DNA from: CAKSHC01 sp045594545
GTDB lineage: Bacteria > Bacillota > Clostridia > Oscillospirales > UMGS1783
Reading direction: 5' to 3'
DNA: 19,094 bases
Assembly: GCA_045594545.1 (NCBI GenBank)
Contig: JAZNYQ010000006.1
Coordinates: 1-19,094, forward strand
Part shown: one piece after another, positions 7,157 through 14,602 of the stretch
Numbering within the stretch: the stretch's first letter is position 1
Layout of the letters: every line of letters starts with the position of its first letter
Program-made: the position numbers and the translations under genes
The notes under the pieces: model-generated
Database searches by the model: none
Seen by the model: the letters and a program-made list of their open reading frames with translations, nothing else
Told to the model about the DNA's origin: nothing

Positions 7157-8466
7157 TTTTCTTTTCGTATCATGCACGCAACCACTTCTACATGCGGTGT
7201 ATTCGGGAACAAATCCACCGGCTGACAAGCCGTAACTTCATACCCGTTGGCGGTAAAAATCGCACAGTCCCGCGCCAGCGTTTCCGGCCCACAGGACACA
7301 TACACGATACGCTGCGGCTTGGCGGTCAGCACCGCTTGACGCGCATCCTCGGTCAACCCACTGCGCGGCGGGTCAACAATGACCGTATCAAAGGTCACAC
7401 CCTCACTCAGCCAACCTTGCATTGCCGCGCCCGCCTCGGCCGCTGCAAACTCAGCCTCCAAGTCGTTATCCTGTGCATTTCTCTTGGCATCTTCAATGGC
7501 GGCGGCGCTGATCTCGGCGCCGTATACCTTGCCCGCATGACGGGCGGCGGCTAATGTGATCGAACCCACGCCACAGCACAGATCGGCCACCGTCTGCTCC
7601 TTGGTCAGTTGAGCCATGGCCAGCGCCTCTTTGTATAGAATCTCGGCCGCCTCATGATTGACCTGCATAAAAGCGGCCGGCGACACCGTCAGATCTACCC
7701 CTGCCAGTGTTTCCGAGATCCCCGCCTTGCCCCACAATATGTCGGCCTTGTGCGGATTGCGCTCGGTTGCGTGCGCCAAACAGGTCAGCCCCGCATCGGC
7801 CAGCGCTTGGGTAAACTGCCCGATATGCGGCAACGCCCCGTCACCCGTAATCAGAAGCAGCGAAATCTCCCCCGACGAGCCAATGCGGAAAGCGGCTCGG
7901 GAAAGCAGCCCCTCTTTGGTGGCCGATCGATATAGGCGGGCGGCGGTGCGCTGCGCCCAAGTCTCGGTCATCGCAATAAAGGGCTCCAGCCGCGGATCGT
8001 AACTGTTACAACCCTTGCGCGGCAGGACCTGATGGCTGTTTTCAGGAAGCACTCCTAAAATCACCTTGCCATCCACCCGACCAAAGTGCAAGGTGACCTT
8101 GTTGCGGTACTCGGCCGTCTTGGGCGAAGGAATAACGGGCATAGGTTCCACCTGCAATTTCCCGATGCGGGAAAAGGCGGCACGCACCCGCCCCTGCTTA
8201 TATTCCAGTTGCTTGTCGTAGGATAAGCCGCTCCAGACACACCCACCGCAGTTCTCCTGCCCGCAAGAGCAGGGCACACGGGCCGCCGTCGGCGTTTTGA
8301 TCTCTTGGGTGACCGCCTCCCAGAAACGGGGCGTGCGTTTGGTAATACGGGCGATGACCACATCGCCGGGTAATGCGCCGGTAACAAAGACTACGACGCC
8401 GTCGGCACGAGCCACACCGCGGCCGTCGTGAGTAGTGGCAATAATGCTAAGCTCGATGGTTTCCAT
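7153..8466 (-). CDS. rlmD: 23S rRNA (uracil-C5)-methyltransferase RlmD-type (RumA family)
   Basis: A 437-aa enzyme that methylates a uridine of 23S rRNA (U1939 in E. coli; Firmicute orthologues may also act at U747) using S-adenosylmethionine. A TRAM RNA-binding domain covers about residues 1-57. The Fe-S cysteines are in PCSCGQENCGGC (C66 or C68, C73, C76) with a fourth in KGCNSYDP. The SAM site is VADLCCGVGSITLAAA, followed by IVDPPRSGL and the catalytic cysteine in YVSCGPETLARD, ending in DLFPNTPHVEVV. The start at 8466 is set by GGAGG 4 nt before ATG and by METIEL; a frame to 8559 runs back through a terminator and overlaps the neighbour. The protein is full length, and its stop lies within the palindrome array. 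Confidence 0.93.
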   Translation of the reverse strand: METIELSIIATTHDGRGVARADGVVVFVTGALPGDVVIARITKRTPRFWEAVTQEIKTPTAARVPCSCGQENCGGCVWSGLSYDKQLEYKQGRVRAAFSRIGKLQVEPMPVIPSPKTAEYRNKVTLHFGRVDGKVILGVLPENSHQVLPRKGCNSYDPRLEPFIAMTETWAQRTAARLYRSATKEGLLSRAAFRIGSSGEISLLLITGDGALPHIGQFTQALADAGLTCLAHATERNPHKADILWGKAGISETLAGVDLTVSPAAFMQVNHEAAEILYKEALAMAQLTKEQTVADLCCGVGSITLAAARHAGKVYGAEISAAAIEDAKRNAQDNDLEAEFAAAEAGAAMQGWLSEGVTFDTVIVDPPRSGLTEDARQAVLTAKPQRIVYVSCGPETLARDCAIFTANGYEVTACQPVDLFPNTPHVEVVACMIRKEK

Positions 8467-8481
8467 GATTCCTCCGTTTTG

Positions 8482-8513
8482 AAAAAGGGGCGCAACCGCG
8501 AGGCTGCGTCCCC
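8482..8513 (-). terminator. Terminator after the coiled-coil gene
   Basis: On the minus strand, GGGGACGCA pairs with TGCGCCCC (one bulged A, 10-nt loop), followed by TTTTTC. It lies 24 bp after the stop at 8537 and 16 bp before the rlmD start, closing the rsmD-coaD-coiled-coil unit. Confidence 0.75.
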
Positions 8514-8536
8514 TGGGTATTTGCAATTCCTGCCGA

Positions 8537-8989
8537 TCAGCCTTGGTTACGCACCACACGGCGCGCCTGCTGGATCAGCGATAAGTTTTTGTCATAATGT
8601 TCCTCGGCCTGTGCCAGTACCGCATCGGCGAACTCAACCGCACTGCGCTTGATACGCTCGGCATCGGCTTCGGCCGTAGACCGCAGTTCCTCGGCATACT
8701 TGCGGGCCTGCAAAATAATGTCCTGCTCATTTAAGATCTGCTCGCTCTGCACGCGCGCCTTGGAGAGCATCGCCTCGGCATCGGTGCGGGCCTTGAGCAA
8801 GATCTTCTCCCGCTCGTCAAGCAGATTGCGGGCACGGGAGATCTCGGTCGGATAATGGGTATGTAAACCTTGGGAAATGCGAACCATCTCCTCACGGTCA
8901 AGCACCACCTTACCGCTGCTCAGCGGCACCCGCCATGCCTCCTCCAATACATTGTCCAGATCCTGCATCAGTTTCTCAAAATCGTTCAT
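8537..8989 (-). CDS. Coiled-coil protein, ATP synthase F0 subunit b-like (rsmD-coaD neighbour)
   Basis: A 150-aa cytosolic protein that is almost all helical. A short N-terminal part (MNDFEKLMQDLDNVLEEAW) and RVPLSSGKVVLDREEMVRISQGL precede a long Ala/Glu/Arg-rich coiled coil at about 55-150 (ARTDAEAMLSKARVQSEQIL, ARKYAEELRSTAEADAERIK). It has no membrane helix. Similar proteins are annotated as ATPase or ATP synthase b-like, and I recall them after coaD in Clostridia; the resemblance to subunit b is probably only coiled-coil similarity. The start at 8989 is set by an ATGA overlap with the coaD stop. Its exact role is unknown; a DivIVA-like scaffolding role is possible but not shown. A terminator follows. 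Confidence 0.8.
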   Translation of the reverse strand: MNDFEKLMQDLDNVLEEAWRVPLSSGKVVLDREEMVRISQGLHTHYPTEISRARNLLDEREKILLKARTDAEAMLSKARVQSEQILNEQDIILQARKYAEELRSTAEADAERIKRSAVEFADAVLAQAEEHYDKNLSLIQQARRVVRNQG

Positions 8990-9477
8990 TGGGTAACCCC
9001 CTGTCTGTATTTGGCTGTGATCCGTTTCTCTACACAAGCCGGAACGAATCGGGACATATCGCCCCCGTGCGCCGCCATCTCACGCACCACGCTGGAAGAC
9101 AGATACATATGCTCAGGCGAAGTGGTCAGAAATATCGTTTCCACCTCGGCATTGATCTCTTTGTTAAATAACGCCATCTGAAATTCATAGTCAAAGTCAG
9201 ACACCGCCCGCAGACCCTTTACAATAGCGGTCGCGCCGATCTTTTTAGCATAATCTACCAATAACCCGTCAAAAGAAGAGGCCGATACGTTGGGCAGATC
9301 CCCAATGCTGTCGCGGATCATCTCCACGCGCTCCTCCACCGAAAAAACACACCTTTTCGACGAGTTCTGGAGTACCGCCACCTCAACGTGATCAAACAAC
9401 TTGGCCGCCCGCCGAATGATATCCAAATGCCCGTTGGTGATCGGATCAAACGAGCCGGGACATATCGCTATTCTCAT
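8986..9477 (-). CDS. coaD: Phosphopantetheine adenylyltransferase (CoaD)
   Basis: A 163-aa enzyme of coenzyme A synthesis: 4'-phosphopantetheine + ATP gives dephospho-CoA + pyrophosphate. The nucleotidyltransferase motif is PGSFDPITNGHLDII with T14-N15-G16-H17. KGLRAVSDFDYEFQMALFN and the second motif YLSSSVVREMAAHGGD (the ISSTxxR-like site) are both present. The length is normal for the bacterial hexameric form. Both ends are ATGA junctions, with rsmD upstream and the coiled-coil gene downstream, so all three are one translationally coupled unit. rsmD-coaD is a widely conserved pair in Firmicutes. Confidence 0.97.
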   Translation of the reverse strand: MRIAICPGSFDPITNGHLDIIRRAAKLFDHVEVAVLQNSSKRCVFSVEERVEMIRDSIGDLPNVSASSFDGLLVDYAKKIGATAIVKGLRAVSDFDYEFQMALFNKEINAEVETIFLTTSPEHMYLSSSVVREMAAHGGDMSRFVPACVEKRITAKYRQGVTQ

Positions 9478-10025
9478 TTTTCATCCTCGCTTTCATAGCG
9501 GTATATGTGCAACAGAACGTGCCCGTACTTGCGCGGCTTGTCCACAAAGGACCCCACCCGCTCGGGCAACTCCACGCCCCGCTCCGCCTCGCAGATCACT
9601 GTCGATCCCTCGTGCAGATAGGGCAACAAAAAGGAAAGTGCCGCCTCATACAGCCCCGCCTCAAACGGCGGGTCGATATACGCCACATCGATCCGCGGCG
9701 TCGGATAGAGCGTCGCCAACCGCGAATAGGGCGCGTTGTAAGCCTTGACCTGACGGGGCATATCCATCTTCTCTAAATTTTTCGAGAGCGTCACAAAGGC
9801 CTGACGGTCGGGCTCAAAACAGTACACCAGATCGGCACCCCGCGAAAGAGCTTCACACGCCATCTGCCCGCTCCCCGAAAACATATCCAAAAATACACCG
9901 CCGGGAATATCAAATTGAACCATATTAAAGGCCGCCTCTTTGACCTGATCCATCGTCGGCCGCACCTGTTTCCCAACAGGCGAGAGCAGATGTAGGCCAC
10001 GGCGGGAACCGGAAATAATGCGCAT
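9474..10025 (-). CDS. rsmD: 16S rRNA (guanine966-N2)-methyltransferase RsmD
   Basis: A 183-aa SAM-dependent methyltransferase acting on G966 of 16S rRNA in the small subunit. It has the N-terminal MRIISGSRRGLHLL, RPTMDQVKEAAFN (22-34), the SAM motif FLDMFSGSGQMACEALSRGA (45-64) and the catalytic IDPPF with D118-P119-P120-F121. It is full length. The start has AAGGA 7 nt upstream, and a strong promoter lies 28-55 bp before it. First gene of the rsmD-coaD-coiled-coil operon. Confidence 0.96.
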   Translation of the reverse strand: MRIISGSRRGLHLLSPVGKQVRPTMDQVKEAAFNMVQFDIPGGVFLDMFSGSGQMACEALSRGADLVYCFEPDRQAFVTLSKNLEKMDMPRQVKAYNAPYSRLATLYPTPRIDVAYIDPPFEAGLYEAALSFLLPYLHEGSTVICEAERGVELPERVGSFVDKPRKYGHVLLHIYRYESEDEK

Positions 10026-10052
10026 ACCGTTTCCTTTCGGGTTATTTCTTAT

Positions 10053-10080
10053 ATTATATCACAAACTCTTCACTTGTGAA
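10053..10080 (-). promoter_or_regulatory. Sigma-A promoter for rsmD-coaD
   Basis: On the minus strand a -35 box TTCACA (10075-10080, 5 of 6 to TTGACA) and a perfect -10 TATAAT (10053-10058) are 16 bp apart, upstream of rsmD. The -35 lies within a palindrome (10067-10082). Confidence 0.8.
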
Positions 10081-10082
10081 GA
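10067..10082. promoter_or_regulatory. Palindrome over the rsmD -35 box (operator or hairpin)
   Basis: TCTTCAC-TT-GTGAAGA is a 7+2+7 perfect inverted repeat. It starts 8 bp after the rqcH stop and covers the -35 box of the rsmD promoter. On the minus strand no U-run follows, so it is a poor terminator for rqcH; on the plus strand it is followed by AGTTTTTT and could stop antisense transcription. A repressor site is the other reading. Confidence 0.5.
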
Positions 10083-10089
10083 AGTTTTT

Positions 10090-11811
10090 TCACTGAATTC
10101 TGTATTTTTCCACCCGTTCCCGATCGGGCGTCACATAAAGCGTCGTCTGATGGGTATAGGTCACCATGCCGGGCCCCGCGCCCGCCATCTTTTTTACGTA
10201 GCGCGCCCGTGTCATGTCCACCGCCGTCTTGCCCGCCTGTTCACCCGCACAGTATAGCGCGGCCACCTCGGCGGCAAAAGTAATCACCTCGGGCGAGGGC
10301 TCCTCATCCCGTATGATCACGTGCGACCCCGCCACATCCAAGCCGTGCAACCACCACTCATTCTTCTGCGCCGTGTGATGGGTCAACTGCTCATTTTGCA
10401 GGTTGTTCTTGCCCGCCAAAATCTCGATCCCGTCAAAACGGAACCGATGCGGTTTCGCCTTCCGGGCTTTGATCTTCTTGCCTTGTCGGTGCAGATAACC
10501 ACCCTCGGTCAATTCCTCTCGGATCTCGGCCACCTCCGCCCCCGTCTCGGCACGGGACAAAGCATCCAACACACTCTCCAAATAGGCCATCTCCTTGGCG
10601 CCCTTTTCCATCTCTACCGCCAAATATTCCATGGCCGTCTTAGCCTTGCGATAAATTTTATAATAGCGCTGGGCATTGGCCGCCGCCGAGAGATCCTTAT
10701 CCAACGGAATCACCAGTTCGGGACAACCCTCCCGACCGTAGTCAACCGCCGTCACCTGCGTATCGCCCTCACGGATGCGGTAAATGTTGGCCGTAATGCC
10801 GTCACCCCACGCCCGATATTTCTCTTTTTCCCGATTTTCAATAACTTCGCCTTGTTGCGCCGTCAGTTTGCGGCTCAGCCGCGCCATGTGGGTCTGTACC
10901 GTCTTTTTCAGGTCAGCCCCCCGCGCCTGCACCACCGCTTCCCGCGCACGCCCTGCAAAATACTCGTCCAATAACGCACCCGCCGACGCGTATACCGCCT
11001 TTTGCGCATACCCGCCGTATTGAGCAATATCCACCAAGGAAAATTCAAACCATCCCTTGGTCGCATCCCGCAAAGCCACAAAACAAGAATTATTATCAAT
11101 TTCACTTCGAAGCCAATCAATACCGGCCATCAATGGCTCGGCATCCACCGCATCGGCCCGCACGTCGGCGGCATATCCCGCCCGCACGGCAATCTCGCGC
11201 GCCAGCAGGGGAGAGAGCCCTGAAATGAGGGAAAGCAGAACCTGTTTGACCGCTCCGCCCCGCACCAACGCCTCTCGCAAAGCGGGAATCGTCACATCCT
11301 TAAGTAACATCTTGTCCTGCGCTTGAGGAAATTCGTACCGTCCCCCCGGCAAAATGGGGCGTTCCGCCGACATCGACAGATCCACCCGCCGCAGCGCATC
11401 AAGGATCCGTCCGTTCTCGGTCAGTATCACATTGGCGCACCGCCCCATAAATTCGGCAATCAAACAACGGGTCACCGCATCGCCCATCTCATTGGTCGCG
11501 TCAAATTCCAGCACCGCCAGGCGGTCCTGTCCCATCTGCCTGACCGCCCTCAGCCGAGCCCCCGCCAACGCCTTGCGCAGCAACATACAAAAAGCAGGCG
11601 CTTGCGGCGGATTGTCAGGTCGGGTCTCGGTCAGATGCATCCGGGGCGCCGACGGATCGGCGCAGACAAGCAACCGTCCCGTAAAGGACGGCCCTCGCAA
11701 TACCAATATTAACTCGGTCGGCGTCGGCTGATATACCTTGTCTACCTTCGCCCCAATGGCCGGCTCAAGGGTGCGACAAACCGCCGATAAAAAGATTCCG
11801 TCAAAGGGCAT
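10090..11811 (-). CDS. rqcH: RqcH, NFACT family ribosome-quality-control protein (Rqc2/FbpA homologue)
   Basis: A 573-aa protein that binds stalled 50S subunits carrying peptidyl-tRNA and directs C-terminal Ala tailing for degradation. The NFACT-N domain starts MPFDGIFLSAVCRTLEPAIGAKVDKVYQP, with EMGDAVTRCLIAEFMGRCANVIL in the family position. A long coiled coil with RAKAPHRF-like basic stretches occupies the middle. The NFACT-R domain follows at the C-terminus with NEWWLHGLDVAGSHVIIRDEE and VKKMAGAGPGMVTYTHQTTLYVTPD. Older annotations call it fibronectin-binding protein. The start has AAGGAG 6 nt upstream. It lies 11 bp after the Nif3-like gene, in the trmK unit. Confidence 0.93.
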   Translation of the reverse strand: MPFDGIFLSAVCRTLEPAIGAKVDKVYQPTPTELILVLRGPSFTGRLLVCADPSAPRMHLTETRPDNPPQAPAFCMLLRKALAGARLRAVRQMGQDRLAVLEFDATNEMGDAVTRCLIAEFMGRCANVILTENGRILDALRRVDLSMSAERPILPGGRYEFPQAQDKMLLKDVTIPALREALVRGGAVKQVLLSLISGLSPLLAREIAVRAGYAADVRADAVDAEPLMAGIDWLRSEIDNNSCFVALRDATKGWFEFSLVDIAQYGGYAQKAVYASAGALLDEYFAGRAREAVVQARGADLKKTVQTHMARLSRKLTAQQGEVIENREKEKYRAWGDGITANIYRIREGDTQVTAVDYGREGCPELVIPLDKDLSAAANAQRYYKIYRKAKTAMEYLAVEMEKGAKEMAYLESVLDALSRAETGAEVAEIREELTEGGYLHRQGKKIKARKAKPHRFRFDGIEILAGKNNLQNEQLTHHTAQKNEWWLHGLDVAGSHVIIRDEEPSPEVITFAAEVAALYCAGEQAGKTAVDMTRARYVKKMAGAGPGMVTYTHQTTLYVTPDRERVEKYRIQ

Positions 11812-11822
11812 ACCGTTCTCCT

Positions 11823-12590
11823 TTAGAAGATGCCGATCACATCGGTATGTTCTGCCCGATGCAGAGCCAATGCCGGAAAGGCGGCGGCGACCGCCTGCAT
11901 CAGCGGCTCGATCACCACGTTCTCGGTGGGGAAGTGCCCCGCATCAATCAGAGTTAGCCCCAACCGCTGTGCCAACTGAAAATCGTGATACCGACAGTCG
12001 GCCGTCACATAAGCATCGGCACACCTTGCCGCTTCCTCAATATAATCCCGTCCGCTGCCGCCCATCACGGCCACTCGCGTAATGGGGCGCTCTCCGCATA
12101 CGGCACGCACAAAGGGGGTGTCCAGCGCCGCCTTGACCGTGCGGCAAAAATCTTCGGGCGCCGCTTCTTTCACGTCACCCACACGCCCGAACATCAAATC
12201 TTCCTGCTCTTCTACCGCAAAGATCGGCTGCGGATCTTGCAACCTAACGGCCGCCGCCAGCGCATCGCCGACCCCGCCGCGGGAAATATCCAGATTGGTG
12301 TGCATACTAATGGCGGCAATCCCCGCCTTACACAACCGCCACACCCGCGCATCCGATTGCGGCGTCACCTGCCGCAGCCCCTCACGAATGAGCGGATGAT
12401 GCGCCACGATCACCTGCGCATCCAACCGCTCGGCCTGCTCGATGACCGCATCGGTAATATCCAACGCAAACAGAACCCGCGAGATCTCGGCATCGGGATC
12501 GCCGCACATCAAACCCGTGTTGTCCCATTGGCATTGATTGGCCTTGGGATAGGTATCATATAAAAATTGTTCCAGTTGTCCTACCGTCAT
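11823..12590 (-). CDS. Nif3-like dinuclear metal centre protein
   Basis: A 255-aa protein of the Nif3/YqfO family, which forms hexameric rings with a two-metal site in each subunit; the reaction is not settled (a GTP cyclohydrolase-like fold has been discussed). Visible motifs are QWDNTGLMCG (21-30), the metal-binding H64-H65 in AHHP, HTNLD with D101, and the C-terminal DAGHFPTEN with H219 and E223. It is the shorter form without the PII-like insertion that gives some Firmicute members about 370 residues. Its ATG overlaps the trmK stop (ATGA), the conserved trmK-nif3 pairing of Firmicutes. Confidence 0.92.
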   Translation of the reverse strand: MTVGQLEQFLYDTYPKANQCQWDNTGLMCGDPDAEISRVLFALDITDAVIEQAERLDAQVIVAHHPLIREGLRQVTPQSDARVWRLCKAGIAAISMHTNLDISRGGVGDALAAAVRLQDPQPIFAVEEQEDLMFGRVGDVKEAAPEDFCRTVKAALDTPFVRAVCGERPITRVAVMGGSGRDYIEEAARCADAYVTADCRYHDFQLAQRLGLTLIDAGHFPTENVVIEPLMQAVAAAFPALALHRAEHTDVIGIF

Positions 12591-13234
12591 ACTCGTTTCT
12601 CCAACTCCCGTATCCGCTTTTCCAAGTCCGACGTGTCCCGTCCCGCCTGCGCCTCATTCTCTCGGCGCATCCGCAACCGATCCAGCCGCCGCTGCACATA
12701 CTCCCGTCCGACTGCAGAATCAGTAAACATTCCTACTTCTATGTCGCCCTCGCTGTACGGCACACTCTGTCCCCGCCGCACATCCAGGATCACATAGATC
12801 ATTTTCCCTTCCCGCACATAGGTTTCCCTCTCAATGGTAAACCCGTTCTCCACCAGATAGCGGCGCAGTTGTGCCGCCTTGGTCATGGGTTGCAGGAGCA
12901 GTTGCGTATGTAGGGAAATATCCGAACGGGATATAATATCGGCGATCATCAACCCGCCCATGCCGGCGATCACGATGGTGTCGCAATCGGCACAAACGGC
13001 AGGAATGCCGTCGCATAACACCCGCTCAATTTTATCCGACAGATCGGCGGCGGCTATCGTACGCCCCGCGCTCTCCAGCGGCCCCTTTTTGATGTCACAG
13101 GCATACCCGCCCGTGCATTTCCCGCTTTGCACCAGCGCAACGGGCAAAAGGGCGTGGTCGGTACCGATATCGGCAACCGTCCCGCCCTTTACCCAATCAA
13201 AAATGGCGCCCAGCCGGTTTCCCAGTTGTGACAT
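12587..13234 (-). CDS. trmK: tRNA (adenine22-N1)-methyltransferase TrmK
   Basis: A 215-aa SAM-dependent enzyme making m1A at position 22 of tRNAs, a Firmicute-typical modification. Motifs are LGNRLGAIFDWV, VADIGTDHALLPVAL for SAM, IAGMGGLMIADI and LLLQPMTKAAQLRRYL, followed by a C-terminal helical coiled-coil region rich in Arg and Glu (about 170-215). The gene is complete. Its ATG overlaps the DUF1858 stop by one base (TAATG), and its own stop overlaps the Nif3-like start. In many Firmicutes the gene before trmK is sigA; here it is a small DUF1858 gene. Confidence 0.95.
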   Translation of the reverse strand: MSQLGNRLGAIFDWVKGGTVADIGTDHALLPVALVQSGKCTGGYACDIKKGPLESAGRTIAAADLSDKIERVLCDGIPAVCADCDTIVIAGMGGLMIADIISRSDISLHTQLLLQPMTKAAQLRRYLVENGFTIERETYVREGKMIYVILDVRRGQSVPYSEGDIEVGMFTDSAVGREYVQRRLDRLRMRRENEAQAGRDTSDLEKRIRELEKRV

Positions 13235-13443
13235 TACTCTGCCTTGCCGGCCAGATACTCGTTGATCTTATTTACCAGCATATCGGCATCGGTGCCGTGA
13301 ACGGCGCAGGCTTCTTCCACCGTCTCCCCGCGAGCCGCCGAGCAGCCCAGACAATGCATGCCAATGGCAAAAAAGAAGGGGGCAACGTTGGGATCCAGCT
13401 CCAGCACGTCGGCAATGATCATATCTTTGGTAACTTGTTTCAT
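13234..13443 (-). CDS. DUF1858 domain protein (small CxxC redox protein)
   Basis: A 69-aa protein of the DUF1858 family, also named hybrid-cluster-protein-associated redox disulfide domain. The hallmark is GMHCLGCSAARGETVEEAC with C31 and C34 in a CxxC. The N-terminus KDMIIADVLELDPNVAPFFFAIGM is typical. It is probably a redox or metal-handling module, but no reaction is established. It has a strong ribosome site (GGGAGG 8 nt before ATG) and heads the operon with trmK, the Nif3-like gene and rqcH. A sigma-A-like promoter stands upstream, divergent from that of the SDR gene. Confidence 0.9.
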   Translation of the reverse strand: MKQVTKDMIIADVLELDPNVAPFFFAIGMHCLGCSAARGETVEEACAVHGTDADMLVNKINEYLAGKAE

Positions 13444-13473
13444 AGGATATACCTCCCTTTATTTTCTAATTTT

Positions 13474-13502
13474 ATTATACCTGCCCCGCCGCCGATATGC
13501 AA
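13474..13502 (-). promoter_or_regulatory. Promoter for DUF1858-trmK-nif3-rqcH
   Basis: On the minus strand a perfect -10 TATAAT (13474-13479) and a weak -35 TTGCAT (13497-13502, three of six) are 17 bp apart, about 30 bp before the ATG. Confidence 0.6.
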
Positions 13503-13559
13503 GGATTTTTCTCAAATTCTTGGTATGGCAAAGACCTTTGTTAACTTGTCGAAAAATAC

Positions 13560-13588
13560 TTGAAAAAATTACCGAATTCATATACAAT
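13560..13588 (+). promoter_or_regulatory. Promoter for the SDR gene
   Basis: TTGAAA (13560-13565) and TACAAT (13583-13588) are 17 bp apart, each five of six to consensus, 28 bp before the ATG. A small palindrome, CAAAG-AC-CTTTG at 13529-13540, lies 20 bp upstream of the -35 and could be a regulator site. Confidence 0.75.
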
Positions 13589-13616
13589 AAAGAAAAAACA
13601 TATAAGGAGAGTTCTC

Positions 13617-14441
13617 ATGAGCAAGAAGATCGCTTTTGTTACCGGTGCTTCCAATGTTACCGGTAAGGCCATTGCCTTAGAAATGGCAAAGGCCGGTTAT
13701 AATGTTATCGGGTTTACCTACGCCGGCAACGAAGACGGCGCCAAGAAGACCAAGGCCGAACTGGAGGCCCTCGGCGCACAGGCCGCCTATTATAAAATGG
13801 ATACCCGCAATATCGAGGAATCCATGGCTACCCTCAACAAATTCACCGAGGAATACGGCGCTCTCGATGCCATGATCAATAACGTCGGCGTCACCACCAC
13901 TTGGAAATTTCTCGACGTTACCGTTGACGATTTTGACTGGATCAGCGAAGTCAACATCCGCGGCACCTATTTCATGACACAGGCCGCCGCCAAGAACATG
14001 ATCGCCAATAAAAAGAAGGGCTTTATCGTGAACATTTCTTCGGTTCACGCCATCGGCACCTTCCCCAGCCACTCGGTCTATGCCACCACCCGTGCCGCCG
14101 TTTCCCGCATGACCCGCTCGATCGCACTGGAACTGGCCCCCTACGGCATTACCGTCAACGCTTTCGCTCCCGGCTATGTCGATATGACCTCGGCTCCCAA
14201 GTTTGCCGATCCCGAGAAGAAAGCGCGCGAAATTGAAATGCAGAAGAGAGCCGCTAAATATATGCCCACCCGCCGCTGGCAGAAGCCGCAGGAGATCGGC
14301 GAGTGCGTAGCCTTCATGTGCTCCGAGTCGGCCCGCTTTATTGTCGGCCAGACCATCTTCGCCGAAGGCGGCGTCACCATCCCCATGGGCTCGGCCCCCT
14401 ATTGGCCCGACTCCATCGGCCTGAACAACGACCTCGACTAA
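13617..14441 (+). CDS. SDR family oxidoreductase with altered catalytic residues
   Basis: A 274-aa classical short-chain dehydrogenase/reductase by fold: Rossmann N-terminus KIAFVTGASNVTGKAIA, NNVGV at 89-92, EVNIRGTYF, NISSVHAIG and ITVNAFAPGYV, plus a C-terminal ARFIVGQTIFAEGG. Ser142 and Tyr155 keep the normal 13-residue spacing, but the expected YxxxK lysine is Arg159 (YATTR). The glycine motif TGxxxGxG also reads TGASNVTG, with Val14 for the middle Gly. Substrate unknown. The start at 13617 has AAGGAGA upstream; a frame extending to 13560 would run through the promoter. Single-gene unit with its own promoter and a very strong terminator. The second half carries an unusual tail (PMGSAPYWPDSIGLNNDLD). 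Confidence 0.93.
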   Translation: MSKKIAFVTGASNVTGKAIALEMAKAGYNVIGFTYAGNEDGAKKTKAELEALGAQAAYYKMDTRNIEESMATLNKFTEEYGALDAMINNVGVTTTWKFLDVTVDDFDWISEVNIRGTYFMTQAAAKNMIANKKKGFIVNISSVHAIGTFPSHSVYATTRAAVSRMTRSIALELAPYGITVNAFAPGYVDMTSAPKFADPEKKAREIEMQKRAAKYMPTRRWQKPQEIGECVAFMCSESARFIVGQTIFAEGGVTIPMGSAPYWPDSIGLNNDLD

Positions 14442-14451
14442 CCGATAACAT

Positions 14452-14486
14452 AAAATCCCTCCGGAAGTTCCGGAGGGATTTTTTTA
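14452..14486. terminator. Strong bidirectional terminator between SDR and the 38-aa gene
   Basis: A near-perfect inverted repeat: the 15-nt arm 14452-14466 (AAAATCCCTCCGGAA) and its complement 14468-14482, a single central base, then a T-run to 14485. On the minus strand four T's follow. It serves the SDR gene (+) and the 38-aa/1157-aa unit (-). Confidence 0.9.
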
Positions 14487-14600
14487 CCATTCTTCAATGC
14501 CTTCCATGGTCGATATCAGTTCCGTCGAATCCTGAACCGTTATCTCCTCGGGCATGTGCAGTTGATAAACGTGAAGTGTAGGAGCCGTATAGATTTTCAT
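14484..14600 (-). CDS. 38-aa peptide gene coupled to the large secreted esterase
   Basis: A short frame reading MKIYTAPTLHVYQLHMPEEI, then TVQDSTELISTMEGIEEW. An AGGAG stands 7 nt before the ATG at 14600. A second in-frame ATG at 14606 overlaps the TGA of the 1157-aa gene (ATGA) but is too close to the AGGAG. It ends directly at the shared terminator. It has no signal peptide or membrane helix, and is acidic at the C-terminus. The pattern Met-Lys-x-Tyr-x-x-Pro-x-(hydrophobic) then an acidic/Ser-Thr tail resembles the many short clostridial peptides that begin like MKKYEKPELEV; that likeness is from memory and no function is known. Its position as second gene of a two-gene unit supports it being real. 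Confidence 0.6.
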   Translation of the reverse strand: MKIYTAPTLHVYQLHMPEEITVQDSTELISTMEGIEEW

Positions 14601-14602
14601 TT

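Noticed and set aside
8467..8559. Longer rlmD N-terminus starting at 8559
   Set aside because: It would read through a terminator hairpin and the end of the neighbouring gene, while the ATG at 8466 has a near-perfect ribosome site and the family's normal start.
13529..13540. CAAAG-AC-CTTTG palindrome as a defined operator
   Set aside because: Only 5-bp arms; it can occur by chance and has no second copy in the window, so it is mentioned only beside the SDR promoter.
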